Counted from the first letter of the stretch, positions 1 through 13,050 are shown. The stretch: 64,000 bases of DNA from Bactrocera neohumeralis (GCF_024586455.1 NC_065920.1:74578215-74642214), one strand, 5' to 3'. The notes: generated by a model not told the origin, from the letters alone. Translations and numbers: made by a program.

Positions 1-594
1 TCGAGTTTGAGTGATCGGTAGAGAATTTTCGGTTGGAAACTTTAATTTGCTTGGTCAGTTTCTTGCAAGACAAACACACACATACATACATCTACCATCA
101 CATGCATACAAAGCCAGTCACAAACATAAACGTCTTTCCTTCCATTCATACCAACAAATTTAGCTCGTATGTGTGTATGTGTGTTTGCCTTAGTTATGCC
201 AAAAGATGAATAGCAAATTTCTTCTTCCATTCAAAACGGCCCACACTCACATGCACGTATTCATACAAACACACATTCATGCACACAGACAAAAATGTAT
301 TCACAATTAAATGAAAATGATTTTCTTCGGCAACTTCCTGCTCTTCTCCTACAGTTTGTGTTTTAGCTGTGCGTTCTGCCCCTCATACTGCGCCGTCCAT
401 TCGGCTAAGCGAAGGCATAGTGATTCTCTCAAGTCTTGTTATTTCGGTTTCTGTCGAAAAATGTAAATAAGCAAAAGGCTATGCAAGAAAATTGCATTAA
501 AATATCGTCTTAGGCGAGTGTTGGTCAGCAAGGACCAAATGGAGTGACAGTGTGACAAAGTGAGTGAAATATTTAGCGAAAAATAATTTCGAAG
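1..594. other. Non-coding, UTR/promoter-like
   Basis: CA/GT-rich microsatellite patches at 70-300 are followed by AT-rich DNA. From 480 to 594 the plus strand looks like a fly 5' UTR leading to the candidate exon at 595. No other gene is visible. Confidence 0.4.
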
Positions 595-651
595 ATGATG
601 ACTCTGGAATTGATAGTCAAATACAACGATACAGAAAGGGAGCGTCTTCAA
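595..651 (+). CDS. Candidate first coding exon (19 codons)
   Basis: A double ATG at 595 and 598, with A at -3, opens MMTLELIVKYNDTERERLQ. It runs directly into the donor GTGAGT at 652; without splicing the frame stops at 661. The 100 nt upstream resemble a fly 5' UTR. I cannot name the gene or find a convincing second exon. It could be chance. Confidence 0.3.
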
Positions 652-859
652 GTGAGTATCTAAAAGTTTCGAGTCTCGTGTAACCCTGTAAACTCTATAC
701 ATATATCTGAAGAACAAACCGCTCAAAGAATCTTTTTATTCATCCCTCGTAGTTAGAAGGCTACAGGTTCCCTCACAAATTATACTTTTTTGTAGATTTT
801 TTAATTTTTTGCTGCTGAAATGACATATAGTTTAAGATAGATTGGAGGTGAGGTTAAAA

Positions 860-1560
860 GTTCGTTGCAAGCGCCAACAGGTATGTCAGTCGGACAGCAT
901 CAACACCTAACCATTATAATAACCAAAGTTTTATATACATATTAATCAGAAAAAATCCCAAAAAGTGGCTTGAGCCTATCATAAACTTGTTGAGGTGGCT
1001 ATCTTCCCGGACAAAAGTATAAATGCCGAAATGTTTCAACCTCAGTCTTGCAAACACTGGAGAAAGAATGAAAAAGTACCTAGATGTTTCAACCGCATCA
1101 TCCTCCATACAACTTTGACAATTTTCTGCCGACAAATTCGACACATATAGGAACTGCTGCAATTACAACTTGCTTATAGTAAGTGGTAGTAGTCTTATGA
1201 GATCTCCCTACATTCCCCTCTAGGTCAAAAGTTTCCTGCAATTGCACAAGAGCTGGTCATCGAACGATTTCTGCTTGACTCACGCAAGGTTCACTTACCC
1301 TGTATTTAGAACTCATTCTCAAAATGAGTCGCCGCTCTCCAACTCATTGGCTTGGCAGTTTCTAAAGATTCTGCCATGACCAGGCCACCCGATTCAGTCT
1401 CATAATGAAGTAGCTTCATTTTAGTAAGGATAGATTCTCCTTGACTAATTTTAAGCTCACAGTCAAAATTAATGTCACTATAAGAACAACCTTGCTAAAA
1501 GCGAGTGTTAATAATCACAGTTGTTCTTCCCACATTCCACTCTATGCCAGCAGGATCTTG
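860..1560 (-). mobile_element. LINE relic: RNase H end and C-terminal Cys region
   Basis: Minus-strand reading gives PGHGRIFRNCQANEL (1339-1390), the RNase H 'PGHxxIxGNxxAD' signature of I/LOA-type LINEs, and then at 914-1162 the C-terminal Cys region CQSCMEDDAVETSRYFF with ARLRLKHFG. Frameshifts and stops interrupt it. It is the same family as the pieces at 50200-51010 and 63330-63570, all on the minus strand. Confidence 0.7.
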
Positions 1561-2783
1561 CAATTTCACTGAAGCTGCTCACCTAAATAAAAATAGCTGC
1601 ACTTCGGAGTTATACTTTCTCTACATTCTTAATAACGGCCACTTCCGTCCTTCGGCATGAACACACTACCGTGATCCGATTGTTAAAAGCTTAGCTTGGC
1701 AGGGAAATCCTTACAGAAAACTCCTCCCCAACCTGCTTTCTGAGTTTTGAACCTATGAAAAAATTCATTGCGACTCTTTTAGAGCGATTCACTTCGCCAA
1801 CATAGCCCTCATCGCTATGTGAACAGAGAAATGACATACAACAGTTCCCAAACTTATTTCTAGTATGATGTCAAATTGACTGTACTTTAACAGCCATAAA
1901 TCAGCGTCTGGGTCCCATGTTTTTTTTCTCTCTTTTGTAAAGTTTTTAATATATTTCCAAAATTCTCTTAAGTCTCTTGACTTGGTTCACCGGTTACCCT
2001 AACAACTTACATTCTCTGAAACATGTAACTAAACTTACATCTTCGATTTCCTTCGAGAATAGTGCTGATAAGATCATTTTGGCCAACAGTGATTTCTACT
2101 GAACCATTTCGAGTGATTTTCAGATTCAGAAGTCATTGACACGGATAATGTAGGGTTTCAGGAAGAAACGACTTTTGTTTTTCTCAGGCTTAGTCGCTAT
2201 TTTATGAGTCTTTAGACAATTCACTCGTGTTGTGGTATAAACTGTAAATTGTTTGAAGTTTCTAAGTTTAATATCGAGGAAATTATTTATTAAAGGTTTT
2301 GGCTTTCGATATGTGTTTTGGCATGGATTTAAAACTTCTCTCGATTTTTAACAAAGCTTCTTTTAGAAATTGTTTTTGGATCGGTTGCGCTTAGTTGAAA
2401 TTCTTACAGATTTATTTACACTTTTGGGCTAAGAGATTTCTCTGAACTTACTCTATTCAACTGTCATTGTTTTTTATTATAATATAAATTCGATTAATAT
2501 TGAAATATTGTACAAGTACCACAGATGTTATATCGAAAAGAGATTCTGAGATTCTGATCTTCGCCTCATTTCACTTTTCCTTGTATATCTCATTATAGCC
2601 TATCTAGTGGCCTTTCTGGTAGCAAATTGTATATGCACTTGGAATTCTATCTTAGGTCTATTGAATTTCCTGCTGTTGGTAATCATATGATTATAAATGG
2701 AATGTTGAACAAAATATAGCAACTATTTTTGGTCCGGAAATAAAATCTTTATAAATTTTTAAGCTAAAGAAGGAATAAGAATA
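1561..2783. other. AT-rich spacer, no gene seen
   Basis: There are no long open frames, splice-flanked coding stretches or clear repeats. It may include more of the decayed LINE next to 1560. Confidence 0.5.
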
Positions 2784-3239
2784 GTGGGTAGTCGAAAAAG
2801 TCTCTTCGTATTTCTTATCAAACTTCAACTTGGTCGACCACTTTTTGCCATTTTTCCGCTTGAAACATTATTCTATCAGTGTAAAACTTTCATCATTTCA
2901 TTTCCAAAACGGAAGCGAGCAAACCATTGTTGTGCTACACGAACTAATAAAGCATCGTCTCCGTAAACTTCACAAATTGCATTGGTAGCTTGCGTGGCAA
3001 TATACATTTTTTATACAAAAATTTCAAAATATAGGGGGTTTCGTTATTATTTTCACTTATTTTAAGCAGCTGTAACTTTTTTTCAACTTCCCCGAATTTA
3101 AATTTTTTAGTTAAATGAAGCTTAAAATCTCACCTTTCCAACACTATATGTTATGACACAATGTACTTTGCAGCAGTGCCGATATACTACTGCAACGACA
3201 GCTATTACAAAATAGGAAACGACTTGTTCGACTACCCAA
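2784..3239 (-). mobile_element. Internally deleted mariner (456 bp) with intact TIRs
   Basis: The ends are inverted repeats, (G/T)TGGGTAGTCGAA(A/C)AAGTC, flanked by TA on both sides (2782-2783 and 3240-3241), the target duplication of the Tc1/mariner superfamily. The minus strand keeps a transposase N-terminal piece (ICEVYGDDALLVRVAQQWFA) joined to a C-terminal remnant (EKWQKVVDQ). The catalytic core is gone. It is non-autonomous. Confidence 0.85.
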
Positions 3240-4965
3240 TATAATCAGTTACCAAATCACGAACTTGGAAAATGGTTGTGAGTAAACCGAACGCCTCTTG
3301 TGTTCTAAGTATTTGCATAACACAATACAAGACCACTTTCACGCGTTAATAAATCTTGGCTTTTATATCCACTAAAAATCGCGACGTTCGGAAATCAACC
3401 CCGAATATAGAAAAAAAAAATTTTATTCAGAAAAGCTTATCGTCACACTGTATGTCTTCACTATGTAGAAGTAAAATGCCAACATTTAAGTCATGCACAT
3501 ATTCAGAAAAGCAAATACAACTCTTCACACACACTCGCTCACACACACTCGCTCACACAAGCAGTAATGACCATATTGCTAAAGTTTCCAGCAAGATTTC
3601 TACCAGCCGAACAGCAATTAAACGAAGCAGAATTTGCCACCACAGATCTGGAGCAGAGCTTGGTCGAGCAGCAAGAAAAGGAAAGACAAGCTAAGGAGAT
3701 AAGGAGAGCAAAGCAAGAATATTTTGTTTTCTTATGTGCACTTTCTTCAAATGCAATTTTCCTACGACATATATATGTGTGTATGAATTTGTGGTGGTTG
3801 GAGTGTATGTGTGTGTGTATGGATCTAAGAAAACTGTACACTGTCATTTTAAAATTACTCCCTTCGTGCGTGTACACATACGTATTTTTATATGTATATA
3901 ATGGTAACTGTAGACGACTATCCCAATGAAGCGTTCATCGAAACCATGTGACACATTTGTAGTGGAGGCAAGGTGCAACAACATTAAGTTGCACACACAC
4001 ACACACATACATGCTACATATATAGTAAAGTCAAAGGGTATGAATGTATGTATTCGCATAGGTATATATGGCAAATAGCTATGCTGTCAATGGCGTATAA
4101 ATTAGTAAAAGGATAACTCAAGTGCTTGACAAATAGTGACCGCACTCACTTGGCCCATCAGCCAAAGCGGCATTGTATATTAAATATACCAAATGTAAAT
4201 ATGTGTATTTATTGAATGTGCTGCAATAGTGGCCGCAGTTAGTTTTCTTAATTTTCTTAGAGGTCAAAGTAACGGGATTGCTTGGTTGGCGCGCATATTT
4301 ACACGCCCATTTGCATATCAAAGGATTGTCTTCTACATTTACTCAAATTAAAAGTAATTCCTAAGATTTCATCTTCGTATTCAGGGTTTTCATATCTTTT
4401 TCAATATCAAATGAGTGAACACTAGAAATTTCTTTGAAGTTCAAGTAGACGCTGAACTTTCGAAATTTGTATTTAGGGGAGTTTATTGCCTTATTGACAA
4501 TTCGATAATGATCGCTGACGACAGAGTGTTCACATCGAACTTGTCTTAGAACAATTAATTTGTATATAATATATGTATAAGTATATATGCAGTAACGAAT
4601 TCTATGTTTCATACATTTAGAACAATTTATTAATTCCTTTAAACTACTCAGAAGAGGGCTGGAATATCGAGACTTTTTTTCGCCTATTTTTCCTATGAAT
4701 TCTCAGTGTGATCAAGTTTGAGCCGGACTGGTTCCGTTAAACCTAGTAAATCGTTTCGGTAAAATAGGTTTACTAGATTGGTACAATCTTTTTCTTATAT
4801 TCGTATGAAGTGTGGTCTCCTTGCGTCAATTAACGAAAAGCTTGTTCGGCGATCTTTACCTTAATAACAAGAAAACCGTGGCCTCTTAAAATTTTGTGTA
4901 TCCAATGGAATCAAGATAGTTTTGGGTAATCTACTTTATCAAGAACACAAATATTTATATGTCAC
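3240..4965. other. Non-coding, microsatellite-rich
   Basis: Apart from the coding-like segment at 3588-3720, this holds CACA/TGTG tracts (3530-3560, 3800-3820, 3990-4010) and AT-rich DNA. No gene is visible. Confidence 0.4.
3588..3720 (+). CDS. Coding-like exon segment, charged helix
   Basis: After a possible acceptor (TTTCCAG at 3587), an open frame reads a strongly charged helical stretch, including LEQSLVEQQEKERQAKEIRR, that looks coded rather than random. Past about 3720 the frame becomes microsatellite-like, and no good donor is visible there. The preceding phase would have to be 1. Neither gene nor family is recognised. Confidence 0.22.
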
Positions 4966-5065
4966 AAAGCATTCAGTGAAGGCTGTGTAATCAATCAAAA
5001 ACTTCCCAATTTTCCATTCGACTCTGTTAATGACGATAACATCGAAAAAGTTAGTTAAACCCGAA
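4966..5065 (+). mobile_element. Mariner transposase fragment (helix-turn-helix region)
   Basis: The plus strand reads AFSEGCVINQKLPNFPF and VNDDNIEKV, matching the linker between the two helix-turn-helix units of mariner transposases. It resembles the piece at 35450. It is very short and flanked by unrecognised sequence. Confidence 0.5.
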
Positions 5066-6990
5066 AATAGATAAAGACTCTAAAGCTGCCCCAGCCGAAG
5101 CTTAAAACAAGTGTTAGGTTAATTTGGATTAAGTGTTAGAATGCTTATATTTAAGAGCCTATTTTTAAGAGAATATTACAGATTCTGAAAATGTATGATT
5201 TGGCCAGTTTGGGTCAAAGTTGATCAGATGGTAAATGTGCCATCCATCGTATACCTCGGCGATTTATCAAAAATTCATGGAATGAAGGGCTAAAAGTCTT
5301 GAGTTTTGATCTTTATAGCTCAGAAAGTGCCTGCGAAATATTTCTTAGCTCATAAAATGAAAGAACTGAAAGTTTGCTATAATCTTTTTCTATTGAAACC
5401 CTGAAGATACCTAACCCAATACAGCAAAGCTTGTCAAATGAAATTCTTCTAGTATATGTAAGTACCACATTTAAACACTAGATATCTGTGGCTCCTATTT
5501 TCTGTAACTTGTGTTTTCATGACTTCATCTCCAACAGTAAGAGGTTCACTTAATTCTTTATATTGCGCCAAAAACTCATCACAACTTTATTCTAACTAGA
5601 CTGGCATCTTAAAACTGCTCTTTCAAATTTTTTTCTATGATTCTTAAAGCTTTAATAAAGGTATTTTTGGTTAACTTTTTTTTTGGAAACTTGCGACAAA
5701 GCAAGAGCCTCAAGATGACTATTGATGCTCTCAACCTTTTGGAATGAACTTTTTTGAACACAAATTAGAATTTTTTAATCTACTTTAATTAAGTGAGACC
5801 ATGAAATCTTTGATTGTTGACAATTTTTTAATTAGGATAGGCTGTTTGAAACCAGTATTGGATAATCTTGAAGTATTGAAGCTTCAGTTCTCGAATTCTT
5901 GGCTGTATTTTATGAATGTTCTTCCACTTGCTGTTCATAGAGAGCTATGTGATAGAACAGTTCATTATAATAAAATCTCGTCAAAGAAAATGTATGTAAG
6001 TGTTCTCATTCTAGTGAAACCTCATAGGAGAAGATTGATGTAAGTCAAAGTAGGAACCTTGTTGTTAGGAATGATAGTTTGAAAGACTGGATTTCTATAC
6101 TCTACTTGTAAATATTGCTTTCTATTGCTTTCTAAAAGTTAGTAGGTATGTATATGTAAGTGCACAGATGTGAGTGTTCTAAGCATTGATCATATATATT
6201 AGATACGTTTAATGGAAGCCTCAAGTTTAACGCCTTTCATTTTATATTTTGGAGAAGAAAAAATTTGCAATAAAACGCAAAGGATTCACCAATTAATATA
6301 GACTATGGATAAGCAGGCCTTAGGTTAAAAAACTAAGATCCACAGAAAGAGTTTGGGGGGGTTATATTAACTTATAAGTCAGAAAAACGCTTTTTTGTGA
6401 GTTCCAATCAATAAACAAAAAAAAGCATTTAAAGAATTGAATTTACTTTAATCATTGGCGATTCATTTTGACATATTTTGGATTCCCGTAATACCGTACG
6501 TGCCTTTTGTATTTCTAGATTTGGCAACCATAGTGTTTCCACCTCACAATCTTATCATAAATTTTGACCACTTTGATGATATATATATCTAATAGGAGCG
6601 TTATTTGTGTTGTTTACAGTTACTTAAAATATTCATCTTGGCAAAAATATGGAACTAAATCTCGAACATTTTCGCCCGATCCGATCTCCAGGAGGACGTT
6701 CGGAAAAATATATCTGATGGTAAAGAAGAGTTTTCTTTTCAAAGTGATTATTAATCCAAAAATTTATTAACGCTTTAGATGAATGCAGATATTTTTCGAA
6801 AGACTAATCAAAATTTAGATTTTTGGCAAAATGACGAATTTTCAAAACTAAATAAGGAACCATAAACTTAACATATATTCTAAGGACTTATTGTTGCATG
6901 AAATTGATTAAAGAAAGTGCAAGGTGTAAAACTCTAACCGATTTGGAATCACCATATGTTTCCTACAATTTTAATGTCACACAAGGTTCT
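5066..6990. other. AT-rich spacer, no gene seen
   Basis: An 80-codon open frame at 5801-6043 has no recognisable motif or coding bias and is probably chance. Confidence 0.4.
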
Positions 6991-7790
6991 CTATGCATTT
7001 TTGCTATTACTTTTTTACAACAACACTTTTCACCTACTTACATATGCTTATATACATACATACATATACGGCCACCTCCACATCATTATAACCAAAACAA
7101 TCAAATCGAAACAATTCCAAACCAGCGTGAGAGCGGCTTCAACAAAAAAACAGAAAAATCAAAAAACAGCAAATAAATAAAAAAAACATAACAACAACAA
7201 GAATTGCGCACAAGACACCTCAATCGAACAAGAGAGAGAGCAACCGTAAAAGCATAAATAAATAACAGCATCAAGACGAAAAAAATAAAAGTGCTGCTGC
7301 TGTACACATCTACAAGCGAAGCGAAAACGGCGACCAGCACACGCACGAAGGAACACAGAAACAGAAATAAAATAAAATACTACGCGCATGCGCACTGCAA
7401 GCATTTCCCAAAAATAAAAGCTAAAAACCGAACGTCCTTGACGTGATCTACGGCATAAAAGTGAAAAATGAAATAAAATTACTAGACAATAAAAGAAATT
7501 CGAAGCGAAGCAGAAACAATAGCACCGACGACGAAAATACGATATGCAAGTGCGAGGAAATTTGGAAAACAAAAGAGAATCCATCTGTCTACTTAGCATA
7601 TGAGGCAGAAATGAGGCAAAAAGTTTGCAAATAAAATGGAAATAAAAAAGTGTTAAATAAAAGGAGCTACAAAATTCTAGAGTAAAAGTAATATGAAAGC
7701 AAAAACTGATAAAACGAAGCCGACGAAGTCGTAACCGCCGTCGGCAAGGACAACGACATTTATAGATAGGTTTAAAGTGGTGTTACGAGT
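6991..7790 (+). promoter_or_regulatory. 5' UTR-like segment
   Basis: The plus strand is A-rich with AACAACAACAAG, GAGAGAGAG and GACGACGAAAAT stretches, the composition typical of fly 5' UTR exons. ATGs are short-lived. I cannot fix a start site or donor. Confidence 0.3.
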
Positions 7791-7899
7791 GTTGATGTTT
7801 TTGTTTTTATGAGTGTAGTGGTGTTGAGAACACTATTGAGTGCTGCTTCAGTTACAGAACTTCAAAGTTCTGCGTGGAATTTCTTTGCATGTATTTAGG

Positions 7900-9710
7900 C
7901 TGATAAGCACTCTATTAGGTTATTTTACTATAATATTAAGTTTTTTTGAATAAAAATCATTGTAGAAAAATTAAAAAAAAAATATTCTTGAAACTTCTTC
8001 ATTAAATTTTAAAATTGTAATTAAATAGAATCAGGATTCTCTTAAAAATATTTTTTAATTGATTTCGAAAAACAAATTTTTTGCTTACATTATTATACAA
8101 TAACTTATCTATACCTTGCTAGTAACTTCACTTTCTCAAATACATGTAAAATTATTTTATGGTTTCTAAAATTTTCTATATAAAAAAAAATTAATTTTAA
8201 CTGAATTTTTAATATGTGATAATAATTTTTTTAGTACAATAACTTTTTTTTAATTTTATGAGTTTTAAAATTTTAAATAAGAAAAAGCAAGATTCTTTCA
8301 AAAAATAGATTTTTTGTTTCATTAATTTTACTAAAAATTTTTTATTGTCTACATAAGAATTTATTCAAAAGTCGGATTTAAATTAAACTTTTATTTATAT
8401 ATAGAAATATTTTTAGGTTACAAAAAAAGATATTTTTAACAAGATTTAATTATAAATTAATTTTTAAAATAAATAAATTGAAATAAAGCAAACAGAGGTG
8501 ATCAAAATAAGTTGCCAGAATATTTTGTTTTTTTTTTGAAAGAAATAGAATTTAGTAAAAAAAATATATATTCTTTTTTTAAAAAAATGGCAACTTTTTT
8601 TTAATTAGAGAGTTTATTAAAAAAAATAAATTAAAAGTAAAAAAAAATATTGATATTAGCGTTTTAAGTAAAACTACTGTTGATAAAAATATCAAAATCG
8701 TTTTATTGAAAAACATTAAAATTTTATTTAATTTAAATAACATTTAAAAAATACTTTATAATTTTTCTTACGAGAAAAAATGTTAAGGAAATTTTTTTTT
8801 TATTTTTGTGTTTAAAAAAATTTTATTAAAAAAATTAATTTTAAATTAAGGCATAATTTTTTCTTTTATTAAAAAAGTTTTAATATATATTCTCTGAAAT
8901 AATGCTAAGAAGGGTGAATAAAGGAAAAATTGTATTAAGATTACCACTATTTTTTCTTATTAAATAAATGGGAAATTAGTAAACAAAATATATTTATATT
9001 TTTTGCTGAAACCAATTTAAGTAAAATTTTTATTCGCTGAATATGATAAAAAGGGGGTGAAAAAAGAAAACTTATATTAAAAAGATTTTAAGGTTACCAG
9101 ATTAAGTTTTTTGTTTTCAAGGAAATTTCAATGAATTTTTTTAAAGTAGCTTTTAGTAGAAAAAAATTGTATTTAAATTTTTCTTAAAAAAAATTTTATA
9201 GGATTTAAGGAAAACTGAATTGTTAGAACAAAACCAGAATCTTACCATATATATACATATATATTTTTTTCATTTATGGAAGGAAAACTAAAATTTTTTA
9301 ATATTGTATGTATATACATAAGAATTTATTTAAATATACCATTTAAATTTATTTTTATAAAATGTATACAAGAATTTTAAGGTTTCTAGAATATTTTTTA
9401 AGTAAAATTAGAAAAAAATTATATATACTTTTATATTAAAAAAATTTATTGAAGAATTAAAGCTTGGTAAAAAATTATATATAAAATTGTATCGTGTCTA
9501 GAAAAAATTTAATGTCACTAGAAGAAAGAAAAACTAAACTAGAGAAAAGAAAAACGTTAAGAGAAAATATTTGACATTAAAAAAAAATTATTTTTAAATA
9601 ATAATTTTAAGAAAAAATACCATTGATAAAAATATCGCAACCACTAAATTACTTAGTTTGTTTATAAATAAAAAATAATTATTATTTCTTAATCTCATTA
9701 AATGTTTTGC
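7900..9710. repeat. 1.8-kb extreme AT low-complexity block
   Basis: It is made almost only of A/T runs (AAATTTTT, ATATATAT) with rare G or C. No open frame or recognisable element is present. Confidence 0.8.
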
Positions 9711-9931
9711 AACTCACTCACAAAATAAAGAGCTGCTTTGAAATTCACTATGCCATCGATTGGTTATGAAAATACTACATTCCCTGCTCTTGCTATGCAA
9801 CTCGCTGAGTATTCTACAGTCGTCAGCGACGAGCGATGTTTCGCACGCAAATCAGTGTCATGTAACATGACTCGCATAACAGCAACAACAACAAGCACTA
9901 GACAAACAACTTGTGAGTGTTTCTAACAAAA
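9711..9931 (+). promoter_or_regulatory. Candidate non-coding first exon
   Basis: A GC-richer island inside AT-rich DNA contains GTCGTCAGCGACGAGCG and then CAGCAACAACAACAAGCAC, and ends at ACTT/GTGAGT (9931). Composition and donor suggest a 5' UTR exon; nothing else does. Confidence 0.22.
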
Positions 9932-10727
9932 TTTGTGTGTGTGTGTGTTTGTGAGTTGTACGCGATTTATTTATGCAGATATACAAATATATATGTATGT
10001 ATCCATATGGACTGGTATCTTGGTCATAAATGGCGCGCGTATTGGCCACCTGTTGAATTGGTAGAAACTTAGTGCTGAGCCGTAAGGAAGAGGGTGGTTT
10101 GTGCAGTGACAAAGTTTCAGCAGTTTTGATATTAGTGTTGTTGTTGGTATCTTTTTACACGATTTTATGTGATGGGAGTATGTTTTGTGTAAATGTTTTC
10201 TCATAATCACGTATACATTTGTATAATAGATAATTCTGATACATATATACTCCCCAAAACTTTAATAATTGAATTTAAAACTTAAAAAATTAAATTATAG
10301 TTATTTAATTCAAATTCTTCTAGAAATAATTAAACATAATTTGATCAGAAAATTCGAGAAGAGCAACCATCTCTTCCGAAATTAATTTTTGGTCGTCGTC
10401 ATTTCCTCAATGTAGTGCTTCCATACCCATCCATCGCAAGAATTTTGTATAAAACTTCACTTAATTCCCAAAATTATTTATTTTTCGGCAGTCGCGTTTT
10501 GTTCGTGCGTCTTTCATTGTCTCTGCAAGAGCACTTAATCGCACCTCGAAAACCACTTCACATATCCATCAAAAGGCAGACAAATGCGAACGCGTGAAGC
10601 ATACAGCCAAATATACGCGGTGCCACCTATCCTATTCAAAGCGCTCAGGTATCCTCCAACGTTACACCACACACTGTTGCTATTTTAACAGCTTTGTTTA
10701 CAATTTTCGCCACTTTTCGGCAATTTC

Positions 10728-10760
10728 ATGCGAATATGGAGTTTTTCCACTCCCTACAAT
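10728..10760 (+). CDS. Candidate first coding exon with strong donor
   Basis: ATG at 10728 reads MRIWSFSTPYN in phase 0 into GTAAGTCTTTT at 10761. A second ATG at 10736 would give MEFFHSLQ with phase 1. Upstream DNA (10480-10727) is more GC-rich than its surroundings and UTR-like, with TATAAAA at 10448. A LINE relic follows at once in the presumed intron. This is speculative and rests on signals only. Confidence 0.25.
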
Positions 10761-10959
10761 GTAAGTCTTTTATGTTTTCTTTTATATTTTATTTGAAAGG
10801 AACGTTTTGACTACTTTTGTTTTCGGTTAACACCACTTCGGCATATGGCTACAGTTGCCAAAATGCTCTCACTGTATCCATATGGTAGTGGATGTGAGTT
10901 AAATAGTAGTATGCAAAACAAGTATATATTCTTTGACTTGTACGTAATGAGCTTCTGAA

Positions 10960-11960
10960 TTAATTTTGGAAGAAAGCAACCAAACTGTTAGCCTATGCAG
11001 ACGACATACATATGTAGGTATACCAGTCACAATCAGTTACGTGATAGATGACGCTCTAAGGATCATACACCAACGGGCGATATCGCCCAACAAATATCAA
11101 AATGACGATAAGACGGATTTGAAGATCTTTACAAGGAGGTACAAAATCCAGACAAGGAACCCCGGAAGCTCAACAATTAAGTACCGGGTAGTAATTTTGG
11201 GTAGCAAAGTGATGCGGCAACTCAAGAGGGAGGAGAGAGCGAGAAAGACACCACCTACATATATGCATGAAAGAAGATCCTAGGGTTTACGTGAATATTG
11301 TTACACGGCAGTAGTCAGGTCAATCTTGCTTTTCGATGCTTCGGTGTAATGCCTTCTATCCTTACTAACAGAGGGGATGATGGCGTAGGAGCTGTTGAGG
11401 TGCCAGCGGAACTTATAACATTTGTACAGACGGCCGAAAAATGGCTAATGGATTGGAAGCCGTATATCTTCTTCCAAGCGGATGTCTTGCATCTAGCAAA
11501 ACGTCTGACATAGCCAACAATGCAAAAAATAACTTAAAAAGAGTAAATATTTACATCCATATCCAGATGGTAATCAAGGCAAATACCGCATTACGTCAGA
11601 AAATGTTTCTCAAAGCAAGGTGGTAGTATATGCAGCGCCTATCGGAAAGCGACTGAATATATACTAAGTTGCAGGCCAAAAAGGAATTTCGGGAAACAAA
11701 GCAGCTGATTATGTCTGTCTTCGAAATAAGTACAGGAAATGCGAAAGCCACTAAAAACGATATATGTACTTAAATTGAACTATCCGAAAGAACTGACAAG
11801 CGGATCACTATTAGATGGAAGGCTTTAAGTGCATGCATGATTGCCAAGATCATATGGTCTCGTAAGGACAGCCGGACTGTTTTTAGTCTCTAACTGGTCA
11901 GAACCCACTGCCAGCACCTACGAGCCAGATGAACATAAGTAACGACGGTAGGCATGAGAG
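10960..11960 (+). mobile_element. LINE relic: reverse transcriptase to C-terminus
   Basis: Broken frames read, in order, the RT end (KIFTRRYKIQTRNPGSSTIK, RVVILGSKV, YTAVVRSILLFDAS), an RNase H end (GQKGISGNKAADYV near 11675-11720), and C-terminal 'WKALSACMIAKIIW' and 'SLLTGQNPLPAPT' at 11815-11930. Many stops and frameshifts are present. Confidence 0.7.
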
Positions 11961-12239
11961 AGACGCTGTTCCAGCATCTATGCACTATCTATTATATGAA
12001 AGTCGGGCCAATAATTTTAAAAATATTTTTGTTTATTTTAGCTTTCGAAAATCCGATTTTAAAAGTACGTTTTTACTTAGGATACAATCTGCTGGAAAAA
12101 TTGATTTGCTTTTTTCAGAAATTTACTTACGCCACAATTTGCTGTGGTCCAAATTTCATCTAATGAGATAATCCGCAAAAATATTTATCTTAATTAAATA
12201 TTTGTTAATAAACAAAATTTGCAACTTTTGTAAAAAAAG

Positions 12240-13050
12240 GCAGCGAAAGCTTATCTAGTGAGCTTTCATCAAATATCTTGAACGCTTTCACTTCACGTTT
12301 TGTAAACTCTGTGTTCAGACAATTACTTTTTGTATTTATAAGTCATGCGTACGCCTCTTGTTTTATGTTTAAATAAAAATCGTGTACTGATTGAGTAGAA
12401 ATTGTGCAAACTGAGCTTTAAGCTTTCTTACATCCGTTCAGTATGCATTTTTTCTAATATCTATAATAGTAAGTAGTATTTATTATTGTATTTTGATACT
12501 ATTAAAGCTTCACTTCAGAGCTTTTTTCTGAATTCAATGAAAGCTTTCATCGGGTGAAAGCGCTGGGTCGATTCGGAAGCTACTTTTTTTACTTTTGAAA
12601 CTCTTTATTCAACAAAATGATAAAAAATTATGATATTTGAAATACACTTTCGTCCTGAGCTTTTAATTTTAGTTGATAAAGTGTTATCAGGAGTGTGTTA
12701 TTGCATTTCATTTCTTAAAGAGGGCGTTTTGGACAGAAAATCCGCCATAGAGATAAGGTCATTCTTTGAATACAAACTTCAGAAGAAAAGCTTTCATTTA
12801 AGGTTTTAGTTACACGAAGTTTTGCTGTAGGTTATGGAAAGCTCTATGTTTAATTTTTGAATGAATTTAAAAAAAAGCGATTATCCATGAGTATATACAT
12901 ACATAGATAGATATATACTTTCATGCAAATTTCAGAAATGTTTAAGCTATGACCTCAACTTTTTCTTGCTTCAATTTGAGTACTTCGCTTTCATTAGTAT
13001 TACTTCTTATATAGGTTTCATTGCCTACTTTTGCGCTGAAAGCTTGCAAA
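12240..13050. repeat. Segment enriched in GAAAGC/GCTTTC motifs
   Basis: About a dozen AAAGC or GCTTT motifs occur in 800 bp, including a perfect 12-bp palindrome TGAAAGCTTTCA at 12538-12549. There is no regular period and no coding sequence. Confidence 0.45.

Noticed and set aside
10448..10495. TATAAAA box with CAGTC initiator as a defined core promoter
   Set aside because: The spacing of about 42 bp is longer than the usual 30 or so, so I did not list it as a promoter.
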